Assembly: GCF_049537155.1 (NCBI RefSeq)
Contig: NZ_JBMVQZ010000007.1
Coordinates: forward strand, 124,001-188,000
Reading direction: 5' to 3'
DNA: 64,000 nucleotides
Origin: Limisphaera sp049537155
Lineage (GTDB): Bacteria > Verrucomicrobiota > Verrucomicrobiia > Limisphaerales > Limisphaeraceae
A program made the position numbers and the translations under genes. This document shows, piece after piece, positions 35,917 to 45,026 of the stretch (positions are counted from its first letter, which is position 1; each line of letters starts with the position of its first letter). The notes under the pieces were generated by a model. It made no database searches and had not been told where the DNA came from. It saw only the letters and a list, made by a program, of their open reading frames with translations.

Positions 35917-36941
35917 GAGCGGCGGCCGGCGGGAGGATCGGCCCGGACAGAAGAGCCGGGGCGGCCGGGAACCGGGCCGTTCGAGGCGGCCGTTCGAAGG
36001 ATGATTTCCCGCAGGGGCGTGCGCGGCCGGAACCCGGTGTAACGCACCAGCTTCGTGATCCGGGGCCGGCGCCGCTGCATGTCTTCGAATCCCGGTGCGT
36101 AGGCCCTGGCATAAGGGACCATCTCGATCCGCGACGAGGACCCCAGCAGGCGGATCACCATCTCGGCCAGACGGCGGATGGTCACCTCCTCGGTGCTCCC
36201 CACATTGAAGATCTGCCCCTGCGCGCGCGGACAGCGAAAGAGCCGGACCAGGGCCTCGACAGTGTCCAGCACCCAGCAGAAGCAGCGGCTCTGCCTGCCG
36301 GTGCCGAACACCCGCAGGGGCGCACCGGTCCGGGCCGCCTCGATGAAGCGGGGCAGGACCATCCCGTACTGGCCGGTCTGACGCGGGCCCACGGTGTTGA
36401 AGATCCGCGTAATGATCACCGGCAGCCGGCGTTCATGCGCATAGGCCATGGCGAGGAACTCGTCCATCAGTTTGGAACAGGCGTAGGTCCAACGCGCATG
36501 GGTGGGCGGCCCGATCAGGAGATCGTCGTCTTCGGCAAACTCGCGTTTCGCGCTCCGCCCGTACACCTCGGACGTGGAGGCCAGCAACACCGGTGTTTGC
36601 CGGCGTGCCGCCAGTTCGAGGACCACCTCGGTCTCCCGCAGGTTGGCGCGGCAGACGTGAATGGGTGCGCGCACCACCAGTTCCACCCCCACGGCCGCCG
36701 CCAGATGGAAGACGCCCTCCGCCCGCGCCATCCAGCGGGGCAACCGGCGTGAATTCGACACGGAGGCGATCTCCACCTCCAGCCGGGGATCGTTCCGCAC
36801 CGCCTGCAGGTTGGCCAGCGTGCCCGTGGACAAGTCGTCCACAACCGCCACCCGATGGCCGTCGGCCAGCAGCCGCTCCACCAGATGCGAGCCGATGAAT
36901 CCGGCCCCGCCCGTGACCACCAACAGACCGCCCGCGCGCAT
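35907..36941 (-). CDS. NAD-dependent nucleotide-sugar epimerase/decarboxylase (extended SDR)
   Basis: A 344-residue extended short-chain dehydrogenase. The NAD site is VVTGGAGFIGSH, followed by VVDDLSTG; the active site shows LLASTSEVYG (Ser/Thr) and WTYACSKLMDE (Tyr-x3-Lys). RIFNTVGPRQ and DTVEALVRL are typical of GDP/UDP-sugar epimerases and UDP-xylose synthase-like enzymes. VFGTGRQSRCFCWVLD replaces the usual GxGxQxRxFxYVxD. The exact nucleotide sugar cannot be told. The gene lies 4 bases downstream of the amidase stop, so the two are probably co-transcribed, hinting at a cell-envelope role. Confidence 0.9.
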   Translation of the reverse strand: MRAGGLLVVTGGAGFIGSHLVERLLADGHRVAVVDDLSTGTLANLQAVRNDPRLEVEIASVSNSRRLPRWMARAEGVFHLAAAVGVELVVRAPIHVCRANLRETEVVLELAARRQTPVLLASTSEVYGRSAKREFAEDDDLLIGPPTHARWTYACSKLMDEFLAMAYAHERRLPVIITRIFNTVGPRQTGQYGMVLPRFIEAARTGAPLRVFGTGRQSRCFCWVLDTVEALVRLFRCPRAQGQIFNVGSTEEVTIRRLAEMVIRLLGSSSRIEMVPYARAYAPGFEDMQRRRPRITKLVRYTGFRPRTPLREIILRTAASNGPVPGRPGSSVRADPPAGRRSKE

Positions 36942-36945
36942 GGGA

Positions 36946-38019
36946 TCAGGGGTTCGAATCCGCGGCCAGGGAGAGTAACGCCCGGGCCACCGCCTCGGCC
37001 AGGCGCTGCCGGAACTGCGGGTTGGCTATCTGTCGCGCGTCTTCCGGATGACTCAAATAACCGCCCTCCAGCAGGACAGCGGGCCGGTCCTGGCCCTGCA
37101 GCACGGTCATGAACCGTGCACGGCGCACGCCGCGGTCCGGCAACCCCGTCTCTTCGAGCAGCGCCCGGTGCAGGCGCACGGCCAGTTGCAGGTTCGCCGT
37201 GTCATGGGCGTTGTTGGGGTGGACCACCGTCACCGTGTCGTCATATCCGCGCGTGAGGGTGGAGGGCAGCCCCACCGGGGTCAGGCAGTAGGTCTCCAGC
37301 CCGCCGGTGTGATTGGTGCCATTGACCGAGTTGAAGTGCAGGCTCACGAACAGGTCGGCCCCGACCTTTTCGGCCAGGGCCACCCGTTGAGAGAGGGAAA
37401 CGTCCGTGTCGGTCTTTCGCGTGAGGATCACGTCCCAGCCCTGGGCACTCAACAGTGCGGCCAGGCGCAGGCCCCAGTCGAGGGTGAATTCTTTTTCCCA
37501 CCGGCCGTCGAGAACGCTGCGTGCGCCGGTGTTCGAACCGCCGTGCCCGGGATCAATGACCACGCGCGGCGGGTTGCTCAGCCGCAGACGAACCGGTTGT
37601 CGGAGGGCCTCGATGTGCTTGGCGAGGTCCAGGGCATGCAACCAAAGTTGGTCATCGCGCCACTCCGGTGCGTGTCCGAGCCGGATCTCCAGCCCGTTCC
37701 ACTCCGCGGCCGTCGTCGCTGCGCGCAACCGCCAGAGGTCCGAACCCACCGACCATTCACAAGTGACCGGGTTGGTCGACAATATGCGCGGGGGCGGCAG
37801 CGCATGATCGGCAGCCCATTTGTGGAGAGAAACCCACGTGTCCGAAACCGCCGGAGGCGGGAGGCGAACGGTTGGTGCGGTCACGGTCGCGGGTGCCGGA
37901 CCGGGACGGGTCGGTGGAACAGTGGCAAACTGCGGTGCCCGCGGTCCGGCGCAGCCGGTCAGCAGGCCGATCCATACCCATGCCGTCCGCGCGCCATGCC
38001 GTTTCAACATGCCGGCCAT
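36946..38019 (-). CDS. N-acetylmuramoyl-L-alanine amidase lipoprotein (Amidase_3)
   Basis: Zinc amidase that cuts the lactyl-amide bond of peptidoglycan. It has 357 residues: a leader ending in the lipobox LLTGC, a Pro-rich linker, a region of unknown fold, then the Amidase_3 domain from about residue 160. Zinc ligands are visible in VVIDPGHGGSNTGA (His), EKEFTLDWGLRLA (Glu), LFVSLHFNS (His), and the catalytic Glu in AVLLEGGYLSHPED. All catalytic residues are present. ATG 38019 gives four residues before a second Met; either may be used. The epimerase follows by 4 bases. Confidence 0.92.
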   Translation of the reverse strand: MAGMLKRHGARTAWVWIGLLTGCAGPRAPQFATVPPTRPGPAPATVTAPTVRLPPPAVSDTWVSLHKWAADHALPPPRILSTNPVTCEWSVGSDLWRLRAATTAAEWNGLEIRLGHAPEWRDDQLWLHALDLAKHIEALRQPVRLRLSNPPRVVIDPGHGGSNTGARSVLDGRWEKEFTLDWGLRLAALLSAQGWDVILTRKTDTDVSLSQRVALAEKVGADLFVSLHFNSVNGTNHTGGLETYCLTPVGLPSTLTRGYDDTVTVVHPNNAHDTANLQLAVRLHRALLEETGLPDRGVRRARFMTVLQGQDRPAVLLEGGYLSHPEDARQIANPQFRQRLAEAVARALLSLAADSNP

Positions 38020-38185
38020 TGTGCGGCGGGAACCCCCCGGCTCAAGCGGTTTGTTGGCCCGGAGGTTGCCCGCGGGGGCACACGCCGGGGTGCGTCGGCC
38101 CCATCACACCGCTCGAGGATCGAGGTGCACGGGTACGTCGGACCGGACCGCGTCCGGGCCCGCCGGTGGAAGGCCGGGACATGAA

Positions 38186-39661
38186 TTACCCGGCCGGCAC
38201 ACCTGCCGGCTCCGGTCCTGCGGGGCTCGAGGCGGACACGGGCGCTCCGGAATCGAATCCCACGATGGCCGGGTCGCCGTACAACGTGTAATTGCCCGCG
38301 CGCACAATCCGGATGTCCAGCAGCTGCCCGCGATGCCGCGGCGAACCGTCGAAGACCACGATCTTGTTGCACCGCGTCCGGCCCATCATGCGGTGCGGGT
38401 TCTTTTTGCTGGGACCTTCGACGAGGATCTGCACCGTGCGCCCGACCATGGCGGCGTACCTGCGCCGGGCAATGCTGTTGATCAGTTCCAGCGCCCGGGC
38501 ATGCCGTTCCTCGATGACTTCCTCCGGCAGCGCGCCCGGCATGGTGGCGGCCGGGGTGTTGCGCCGGGGCGAGTACTTGAAGAGGAACACATTGTCGAAC
38601 TCGACCTCGCGGCAGAGTTCCAGCGTTTGCTGGAAATCCTCCTCGGTCTCCCCGGGGAAACCGACGATGATGTCGGTGCTGATCCCGATGCCGGGCTGCA
38701 CGGCGCGCAGCCGGGAAACGATTTCGAGGAACCGTTCCCGGGTGTAACCGCGCCGCATGAGTTTGAGAATCCGGTTGCTGCCGCTCTGGACCGGCAGATG
38801 AGCGCTCTCGACCAGCTTGGGCAGCCGGCCGTAAGCCTCGATCAGGTCCTCCCCATACCCCTTGGGATGAGGCGCGGTGAACCGGATCCGTTCAATCCCC
38901 TCGATCTCATGCACGGCTTCCAACAGCCGGACAAACGGCGAGCGCTTCGGGGCTGACTCCGGCTCCGGCACCGGCCACGGCTCGTCCGGTGCCAGCCACC
39001 CGGGCCGGCCGTCAGGACCCGGACGCCGGCCGTAACTGGTGACGATCTGACCGAGCAAGGTGATCTCCTTCACGCCGCGTGCGGCCAGCTCGCGGCACTC
39101 GGTCACGATGTCCCGGATGCTGCGGCTCCGTTCGGGGCCGCGGGTCTGGGGCACGATGCAGAACGTGCAGTGCTGGTTGCAGCCCTGCATGATGCTCACA
39201 TAGGCCGTGACCGGGCCGGAGCCGTCCCCGGCCGGCAGATGCTCCCGAATCGCGGACTCGCTTCCCGGTTCGGGCGCCGTGTCCACCACCCGCGTGCGCC
39301 GGCCGCGCAGCAGATCATCCAGATACTCCGCCGTGCGATGGAGCTTCTGGGTGCCAATGACAAGGTCCACACCGGGCAGTTGGCGCAGCAGTTCCTCACC
39401 GCGGCTCTGCGCCATGCAGCCCAGAAACCCCAGCACCACCTCCCGGCCGCTGCGACGGAAGTCGGCCGCCAGCGCCCGCATCTTGTTCAATGCCGTCTGC
39501 TCGGCGTGATCCCGCACACTGCACGTGTTCAGCAGGACGATGTCGGCCTGGTCTTCCGACGGCGCAAGGGTGTACCCGCGGGCCAGCAACTGCGCGGCCA
39601 CCGCCTCGCTGTCCCGCACGTTCATCTGACACCCGTACGTTTTGATGTAAACGCTCGGCAT
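38186..39661 (-). CDS. miaB: tRNA-2-methylthio-N6-dimethylallyladenosine synthase
   Basis: Radical SAM methylthiotransferase acting on i6A37 made by MiaA. It has 491 residues: UPF0004 domain (YIKTYGCQMNVRDSE with LLNTCSVRDHAE and GFLGCMAQ giving the three auxiliary cluster Cys), the radical SAM motif CNQHCTFCIVPQTRG, and a C-terminal TRAM domain. An insertion after LLGQIVTSYG (about residues 215-245, Pro/Glu-rich) is longer than in typical MiaB. The start ATG 39661 was chosen at the conserved MPSVYIKTYGCQ; the open frame beyond it is spurious. Confidence 0.95.
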   Translation of the reverse strand: MPSVYIKTYGCQMNVRDSEAVAAQLLARGYTLAPSEDQADIVLLNTCSVRDHAEQTALNKMRALAADFRRSGREVVLGFLGCMAQSRGEELLRQLPGVDLVIGTQKLHRTAEYLDDLLRGRRTRVVDTAPEPGSESAIREHLPAGDGSGPVTAYVSIMQGCNQHCTFCIVPQTRGPERSRSIRDIVTECRELAARGVKEITLLGQIVTSYGRRPGPDGRPGWLAPDEPWPVPEPESAPKRSPFVRLLEAVHEIEGIERIRFTAPHPKGYGEDLIEAYGRLPKLVESAHLPVQSGSNRILKLMRRGYTRERFLEIVSRLRAVQPGIGISTDIIVGFPGETEEDFQQTLELCREVEFDNVFLFKYSPRRNTPAATMPGALPEEVIEERHARALELINSIARRRYAAMVGRTVQILVEGPSKKNPHRMMGRTRCNKIVVFDGSPRHRGQLLDIRIVRAGNYTLYGDPAIVGFDSGAPVSASSPAGPEPAGVPAG

Positions 39662-39992
39662 GCTTCGTCGGATTTTGTCCGGTCCACAACCTAGGTCAGA
39701 AGCCGCCCTTTGAAAAGGCCGGGCCAACATCCGCACCGGCCCCCCGGGCGGCCGGCGCGCACCGGCCCCCGGCCGGTCCTGTTGAAAGTCCCCGGGAACC
39801 CTTCCTACCGGCGGCACGGGCCGCCCCCGCGTCCCGGTGGGCCGCGCCGTCACCGGATCGTGGCACGTCCACACTTGCCGCCCGGCCCACAACCGTTCAA
39901 GCTGGCCACGTAGGGCAGATGGGCGGGTGCGCAAAGTGGCACCGCCCTGGTGCATGCCCGTGTGAAAACCAAAGGGGAAAGGGAGGGTGTTT
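39662..39992. other. Divergent region between miaB and the second glycogen-binding-domain gene
   Basis: 331 bases with no gene. A 9-base-pair hairpin with one bulged G is at 39921-39947 (GGGCGG-TGC with GCACCGCCC), 45 bases before the start codon, and a good GGAGGG Shine-Dalgarno is at 39982-39987. Confidence 0.4.
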
Positions 39993-40316
39993 ATGGCAAC
40001 AAAACGGGCCCGCAAAACCACGGCCAAGACGGCCCGGAAAGAACCAGCGCCCGCTGCGCCGGTCGGCCAGACGTTCCGCTTCAATGCGCCCACGGCGATG
40101 AGTGTACTGCTGGCAGGTGATTTCACGCACTGGCAGCAGCAGGCCATCCCCATGCACAAGGGGCCGGACGGAATCTGGACGGTCACGGTACAACTCCCGC
40201 CGGGCACCTATCATTACCGCTTCATCGTGGACGGCGAGTGGCGCGATGACCCGGAGTGCACCCTGCGGGTGCCCAATCCTTTCGGCTCGGAAAACTGCGT
40301 GATCAAGGTCTCCTGA
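39993..40316 (+). CDS. Stand-alone glycogen-binding (AMPK1-CBM / CBM48-like) protein with basic tail, copy 2
   Basis: A 107-residue paralogue of the protein at 30922-31278. The tail (MATKRARKTTAKTARKE) is again Lys/Arg/Thr/Ala-rich but differs in sequence, while the domain keeps GDFTHWQQQ, IPMHKGPDGIWTVTVQLPPG, YHYRFIVDGEWRDDPE and CTLRVPNPFGSEN. The conserved domain and divergent tails suggest the tail needs only composition. The start ATG 39993 has GGAGGG six bases ahead; the GTG two codons earlier is less likely. No neighbouring gene concerns glycogen. Function unknown. Confidence 0.85.
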   Translation: MATKRARKTTAKTARKEPAPAAPVGQTFRFNAPTAMSVLLAGDFTHWQQQAIPMHKGPDGIWTVTVQLPPGTYHYRFIVDGEWRDDPECTLRVPNPFGSENCVIKVS

Positions 40317-40481
40317 GCGGACACCGATACGCCCGGCCCCGGCCGGAAATGACAGGGTCAAACACGGCGCGGTCTGTCGGGCCGCGAGACCGCCGTTGCG
40401 CCAGCGGCCGGAACGGGAGGGTTTGCTCCAACCGCGGCAGGGCCGGGGACGCCGTGCCGAAGTGGGTTTCGTGTAAAGGCC

Positions 40482-41492
40482 ATGATGTGCCAGGCTACAT
40501 TGCGCCGGCTGCTGACCGGAACGCTGGCCCTTGCGCCTCTTTTCGGGGCAGGGGCACAGTCGGTCGGCCCCGCCGAGCCGGGGTGGTCCTTGTCCGTTCG
40601 TTGGGAAAACGACACTTTCGGTGGCACCGACCGCTTCTACACCGACGGGATCTCGCTAGCACTGTTCCGAATCGAACCCGGCTGGCTCCGATCCTGGTCG
40701 GACCGGCACGGTCGGGCGGCCGATCAGGTCTCGGTCAGCTTCGAAGCGGGCCAGATCATGGTCACACCCGCAGACACGCGACGCGCGGTGCCGGATCCGA
40801 TGGACCGACCCTACGCCGGTCTTTTGTACGGCGCCGTTTCCTTCCACTTCCAAGAGGGCAGGGCCTATCACGGTCTCAAACTGATCAGCGGGGTGGTGGG
40901 GCCGTGGTCCTTGGCCGAGGACACCCAGAAATGGGTGCACAAACGAATCGGCAGCGGCATCCCTCAGGGCTGGGGCAGTCAATTGCACAATGAGCCCATC
41001 CTCAATCTCGTGTACGAACACCGGCGCAAGTACCGGCTCTGGACCGGGCCCGGAGAAGGCGCTCTGGAACTGCTGCCGATGGCGAACCTGATGCTCGGAA
41101 ACGTGCTTACCCAGGGACAGTTGGGTGCCCAGGTCCGACTCGGTTGGCGGATCCCGGATGACTTTGGGACCACGCTGATGCGCGGCATGGTGCATCTTCC
41201 GCCGGCACCCCGGCGAAGCTCCAACGGCAAACGGACCGGCGGGTGGGGCGCCTACCTCTTCGGCGGCATCAGTGGCAATCTCGTGGGCCGCAACATCACC
41301 CTCGACGGCAACACTTGGAAGGACAGTCCATCCGTGGACAAGGAATGGTGGGTTCCCGCGGTCGAGGTTGGGGCGGTGTGGGAATCATCACGTTGCCAGT
41401 TGGCCTTCGCCTATGTCTTCTGGGGACGCGAATTCGAAAGCCAACAGGACTTCAGCGAGTTTGGCGCCCTCACCTTCAGGTGGCGCTTTTGA
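40482..41492 (+). CDS. LpxR-like lipid A deacylase (DUF2219)
   Basis: A 336-residue outer-membrane barrel. Signal peptide to about residue 25 (cleavage after GAGA). The LpxR hallmarks are LSVRWENDTFGGTDRFYTDG near the N-terminus, with the Asn-Asp and Asp-x-x-Tyr-Thr-x-Gly calcium/active-site residues, then MDRPYAGLLYG, and LGWRIPDDFG later. It ends ALTFRWRF with terminal Phe. LpxR removes the 3'-acyloxyacyl group of lipid A, so the host should have lipopolysaccharide. Either of the two Met at the start (40482, 40485) is possible. RNase P RNA follows after 62 bases with its own promoter. Confidence 0.9.
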   Translation: MMCQATLRRLLTGTLALAPLFGAGAQSVGPAEPGWSLSVRWENDTFGGTDRFYTDGISLALFRIEPGWLRSWSDRHGRAADQVSVSFEAGQIMVTPADTRRAVPDPMDRPYAGLLYGAVSFHFQEGRAYHGLKLISGVVGPWSLAEDTQKWVHKRIGSGIPQGWGSQLHNEPILNLVYEHRRKYRLWTGPGEGALELLPMANLMLGNVLTQGQLGAQVRLGWRIPDDFGTTLMRGMVHLPPAPRRSSNGKRTGGWGAYLFGGISGNLVGRNITLDGNTWKDSPSVDKEWWVPAVEVGAVWESSRCQLAFAYVFWGREFESQQDFSEFGALTFRWRF

Positions 41493-41519
41493 GCCTCCCC
41501 GCCGGTCGCGGCCCGGCGT

Positions 41520-41548
41520 TTGAACTCCGAACCGTTCCCGCGTAGATT
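41520..41548 (+). promoter_or_regulatory. Promoter of RNase P RNA
   Basis: TTGAAC (41520-41525), 17-base spacer, TAGATT (41543-41548). The predicted start, seven bases on, is G41555, exactly the first base of the P1 stem. Confidence 0.8.
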
Positions 41549-41554
41549 CTCTGT

Positions 41555-42003
41555 GGGTTCGGAAAGAGCGGAGCATCGCTTCCGGAACCTGGTTCCGGGG
41601 GAGGAAAGTCCGAACACCACAGGGCACGATGCCGCGTAACCCCCCGGTTCCCTCGGGAACCGGCGCGGGATACACGCGGGCGGCGACGCCGCGAGGCGTC
41701 CCGACGGAAAGTGCCACAGAAAACAGACCGCCTGTGTGCCACCCGGTCGGATTTCCGCCGGGCCGGCGCACCGGCAAGGGTGAAAAGGTGGGGTAAGAGC
41801 CCACCGCTCGTTCGCGCAAGCGACGAGGCACGGCAAACCCCATCGGGTGCAAGGCCAAATAGGGGACGTACGAAGTGGCCCGCTTCAGTTCCGCGAAAGC
41901 GGAACGCGTCCCGGGTTCTGGCCGCGCAGATAAATGATGCTCTCCTCCGGGCAAGCAAAAGGCCCGGAGCAGACAGAATTCGGCTTACAGCTCTTTCCGA
42001 ACC
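41555..42003 (+). ncRNA. rnpB: RNase P RNA, bacterial class A
   Basis: Catalytic RNA that matures tRNA 5' ends, about 449 nt. P1 is a perfect 15-base-pair helix between 41555-41569 and 41989-42003. Conserved regions appear in order: GAGGAAAGTCCG at about 41599 (CR-I), ACAGAAAACAGACCGCC at about 41716, AGGGTGAAAAGGTGG then GGTAAGAGCCCACCGC (P10-P12 zone), GCAAACCCCATCGGG and TGCAAGGCCAAATAGG, and AGATAAATGATG with ACAGAATTCGGCTTA at the 3' end. A T-rich GTTTCTTTTCC follows P1, so P1 may also serve as terminator stem. All reading frames across it are spurious. Confidence 0.96.
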
Positions 42004-42660
42004 CGTTTCTTTTCCATGGAGCGCCGCTCGGTTCGGTCCCGGGCCCGGCTGCCGCTTCGCGGACCCGGGATGAAGGCCGCCCGCAGCGCGTTTTCCATCC
42101 TGCACCGCTCACGCCCGGCAGTGTCGTGACAGCGACCAGCTTTTCGGGACCGCCAGACCTGAACACGGATGCCCGCCGGCAGTGTGGCCTGCTCCTCGCC
42201 GGATCGCGACCACGCCCCCGGGTTTGGCGGAGGACCGGTCATGAATTTGGGAAGCGACACGCGTTCGAACCGGCCCGGATCCGGTCGCCCGGCCCTGCGC
42301 CCGGCCGGTTCCCGTACCCGGCCCGTTGTGTCAACGGTTTGCGCGGTTTGGGGGGCGATTGACAAAGCACCGCCGCCAACCGGCCGCAATCCCGCATGTC
42401 AGGCCGGCCCCCGCGCGGACAAGAAACGATTTTTCCCTGACCTTGGCGGGGGTGCTTCCCGTTTGCCCACCCAGCCCTTCGGCGGGGGAACCTTGTCGGC
42501 CCGACCTGGGAATGCCGACCTGGGCATGGGACACCTGACATGCGCGGCCGTCCGATTCTTCACCCGGATTTCCCTTCGACCGTTCGATGGGATGCTGGCT
42601 GCGGGCCGCATGCTGAGGTTCCATCCCCTCGGGACGAGGTGTCCATGCTGTCCCGTTGCC
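42004..42660. other. Intergenic region, nothing recognised
   Basis: About 650 bases between RNase P RNA and the terminator of the minus-strand cytochrome gene. The reading frames here have no domain character and I find no RNA, promoter or repeat that stands out. Confidence 0.4.
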
Positions 42661-42701
42661 CAAAAAGAAGCACCCCTTCCCGGAGGCCAGGAAGGGGTGC
42701 T
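42661..42701 (-). terminator. Intrinsic terminator of the multihaem cytochrome gene
   Basis: On the minus strand, perfect 12-base arms (42701-42690 and 42680-42669) with a 9-base loop, followed by TCTTTTTG. It lies 34 bases after the cytochrome stop. Confidence 0.9.
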
Positions 42702-42734
42702 GTTGCGGTCGGGTGTGTGGTGCGTGGAAGCCCG

Positions 42735-44933
42735 TTAATCCAGCTCGATCACCCGGTAGTACTGCTGGACGTTGCCGCGTGTGGGCGTCAGGTAGCTGAC
42801 AGGCTGGCCGGTGCCCTGGATGGGCTCGCCGATGTTCTGCCAGCCGCCGCCCAGCGTGGAGACGACCTGGATCTGGTACCGTTTGTCAGGCTTGGTGTCG
42901 AAGGTGATCTCGGCCGCTGTGTAGATCCGGACCTTCTCGTCCCCGCCACCGAGGTTCTTGCCCTGGACGAACACCACACCGTCGGGCAGGGTCATGCCGG
43001 GCACGCGCGGATCGAGGCCGAGGGCAAACTTCAGCCAGTTGGGCACACCGTCGCCGGCAGGGCTGGCGTTGGGGGCGGCCATCGGATCGTTGATCCCTGC
43101 AAAGTAGGCCCGCTGCCACCAATCGGGCAGGCCATCGTTGTTGGCATCACCGTTCAGACTGGCGATGGACGCCTTCAGCAGCCCCACGGCATAGCTGAGA
43201 TTGTGAATGCCGTAGCTGCCGTCCTCCAGCACGAACAGGTAGTTGTACAGGGCACGCAACTGTTCGCGGGTGAAGGTGCGGAGGGTGGCATCGTCGCTGG
43301 CCACCACCGGTTGGCCGATCGGCGGCAGCATCATGGCCAGTTTCTCCAACAGACCTTTCACCTCCGTCTGCACGCCCTCGATGATGCCGTCTCCGTCGTA
43401 GTCCTGCCGCGGGAAATCAAACGTTTCGATCTCGCCGTGGCACTGCACGCATGCCCGGACCAGCTCGACACGGTTGGTCCCGGTGTCCCAGGCCATCTTC
43501 CAGGTGTGCCCGCCGACCTGGAGATGGGCCGGATCCGTTCGCTCGGTGTCCTGCATGTGGCAGGTCACGCAACTGTCGCCCACCACCTGGTAGTGTGCCG
43601 AGCTCGGGATGACCTGGCCGTAGGTGACCGCGTTGGCGCCCACCAGCATGTCCGCCTGCGGTCCGTGGTGCGGGCCGAAGAGGCGACTGCCGGCGGTGAC
43701 CTCCACGTAGTTTGTGGCGTTCCGCCGGGACATGTGACAGTTCATGCAGAGCAGGCCCTTGCCGCCTTTGTCCACGACCGTGGAACCGTCGGCCAGGGTG
43801 ACCGGACCCATGCCACGCAGTTGATGCGGATTGGTGGCGTCGTGCGGGTCGTGGCAGGCGCTGCAGTTGATGGACTCATACTGCGTGCGCCGCAGCCCTT
43901 CCGGCACACCCTTCATGCGGTCGATGAACCCGATGCCCTGATGGCAACCGGCGCAGGCGGTCCGTTCCTCGCGCACGGCCACCGCGTGCTTCGAATTCGC
44001 CCACTGCAGCGGGTACACATGATAGGGTTCCTCGGAATGGCACTGGGCGCAGTCGCCCGCGCTGTAGCTGACCGTGATGCGCGGCCAGTTGAACAGGTTC
44101 GTCTGGCCGAGCGCCAGGGCGTGCTCGCTGCCGGCCCCGTGGCAGTTCTCACACTGGATGTTGGCGAGGTTCTTCAACTGCTGGGGCAGGGCGTCCCAGT
44201 TGGTCGGACTCAGCCTGGCCGGGAAGGTCCAGCCCAACTGCGCGGCCACATCGTCAAACCCGTTGTTCACCGCCGCCGGATCCGTGTCATAGCCCACCAC
44301 ATGGCATTGGATGCAGGAGGCACGGTAGTAGGGGGCTTCCTCGCCGTTGATGGCCCGTTGGAAAAAGGTCGCATGGGCGGTTTGCTGCCACTGCTGATAC
44401 TTGTTCTGGGCAATGGCGCCGCCACTGTGGCAAAGGGCGCAGGTCTGGGCGCCCAGATACGTGCCCACGGAAACGTTCCGCTGCAGGACCAGGTTCGTCT
44501 CCCCCAGATTGACCGTCACTTGGACGGTGTACTGGCCGGCTGCGGTCGGCTTGAACAGGCGCCGATCGGCCACGTTGTAATCCAGTTGTGCGCGTGGGTC
44601 AAACGGCGGCACCTGCGGGCCGAGCGGACTTTTCACCAGGCTGTCCGTGCTGCCGACCGGCTTGAGTGTCAGCTCCCACGTCAAGCCCACGACATTCGTC
44701 ATGCTCTTCGGCAGGAGCACCTCCAGGTAAACCGGCTGGCCGATGCCCACCGTGTCCAGCCCGCCCGAGACCTGCAGGTTTTCCGGCAGACCGTAGTCGT
44801 GAATGTCCTGATGGGTGAGCGGACGGGGCACCAGCATGGGCGACTGGGCCGGGACCGACACGGCCCACAAACCCAACAGACCCGCCACCACGCCCGCCAA
44901 ACCGCCGCGGGGGAAACCAGTGGATGCTTTCAT
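42735..44933 (-). CDS. Secreted nonahaem c-type cytochrome
   Basis: A 732-residue exported protein with nine Cys-x-x-Cys-His haem sites: CALCH, CIQCH, CENCH, CAQCH, CAGCH, CSACH, CMNCH, CVTCH and CVQCH, spread over residues about 165-490. The signal peptide is MKAS...GLLGLWAVSVPAQS. An immunoglobulin-like stretch precedes the first haem. After the haems come a helical segment and GDANNDGLPDWWQ, a calcium-type loop frequent in secreted verrucomicrobial proteins. The last 60 residues form a small beta domain ending YYRVIELD, like the end of the PATR protein. The haem zone resembles cytochrome c554/NrfA-like multihaem proteins. ATG 44933 is chosen for the signal peptide; the frame extends to 44999. 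No partner redox gene is adjacent, so its role is unknown. Confidence 0.9.
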   Translation of the reverse strand: MKASTGFPRGGLAGVVAGLLGLWAVSVPAQSPMLVPRPLTHQDIHDYGLPENLQVSGGLDTVGIGQPVYLEVLLPKSMTNVVGLTWELTLKPVGSTDSLVKSPLGPQVPPFDPRAQLDYNVADRRLFKPTAAGQYTVQVTVNLGETNLVLQRNVSVGTYLGAQTCALCHSGGAIAQNKYQQWQQTAHATFFQRAINGEEAPYYRASCIQCHVVGYDTDPAAVNNGFDDVAAQLGWTFPARLSPTNWDALPQQLKNLANIQCENCHGAGSEHALALGQTNLFNWPRITVSYSAGDCAQCHSEEPYHVYPLQWANSKHAVAVREERTACAGCHQGIGFIDRMKGVPEGLRRTQYESINCSACHDPHDATNPHQLRGMGPVTLADGSTVVDKGGKGLLCMNCHMSRRNATNYVEVTAGSRLFGPHHGPQADMLVGANAVTYGQVIPSSAHYQVVGDSCVTCHMQDTERTDPAHLQVGGHTWKMAWDTGTNRVELVRACVQCHGEIETFDFPRQDYDGDGIIEGVQTEVKGLLEKLAMMLPPIGQPVVASDDATLRTFTREQLRALYNYLFVLEDGSYGIHNLSYAVGLLKASIASLNGDANNDGLPDWWQRAYFAGINDPMAAPNASPAGDGVPNWLKFALGLDPRVPGMTLPDGVVFVQGKNLGGGDEKVRIYTAAEITFDTKPDKRYQIQVVSTLGGGWQNIGEPIQGTGQPVSYLTPTRGNVQQYYRVIELD

Positions 44934-45026
44934 AAGCGCTCTCGAGTTGCCATGGTTGGCCGACCGACCTTTCATGCTGCCGGCATTCTCGACCCACACC
45001 CGTGGGGCGCCTACTCATGTTTTGCC

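Noticed and set aside
41521..42105. Several frames of 120 to 210 codons over the RNase P RNA
   Set aside because: The stretch is a structured RNA with all class A conserved regions.
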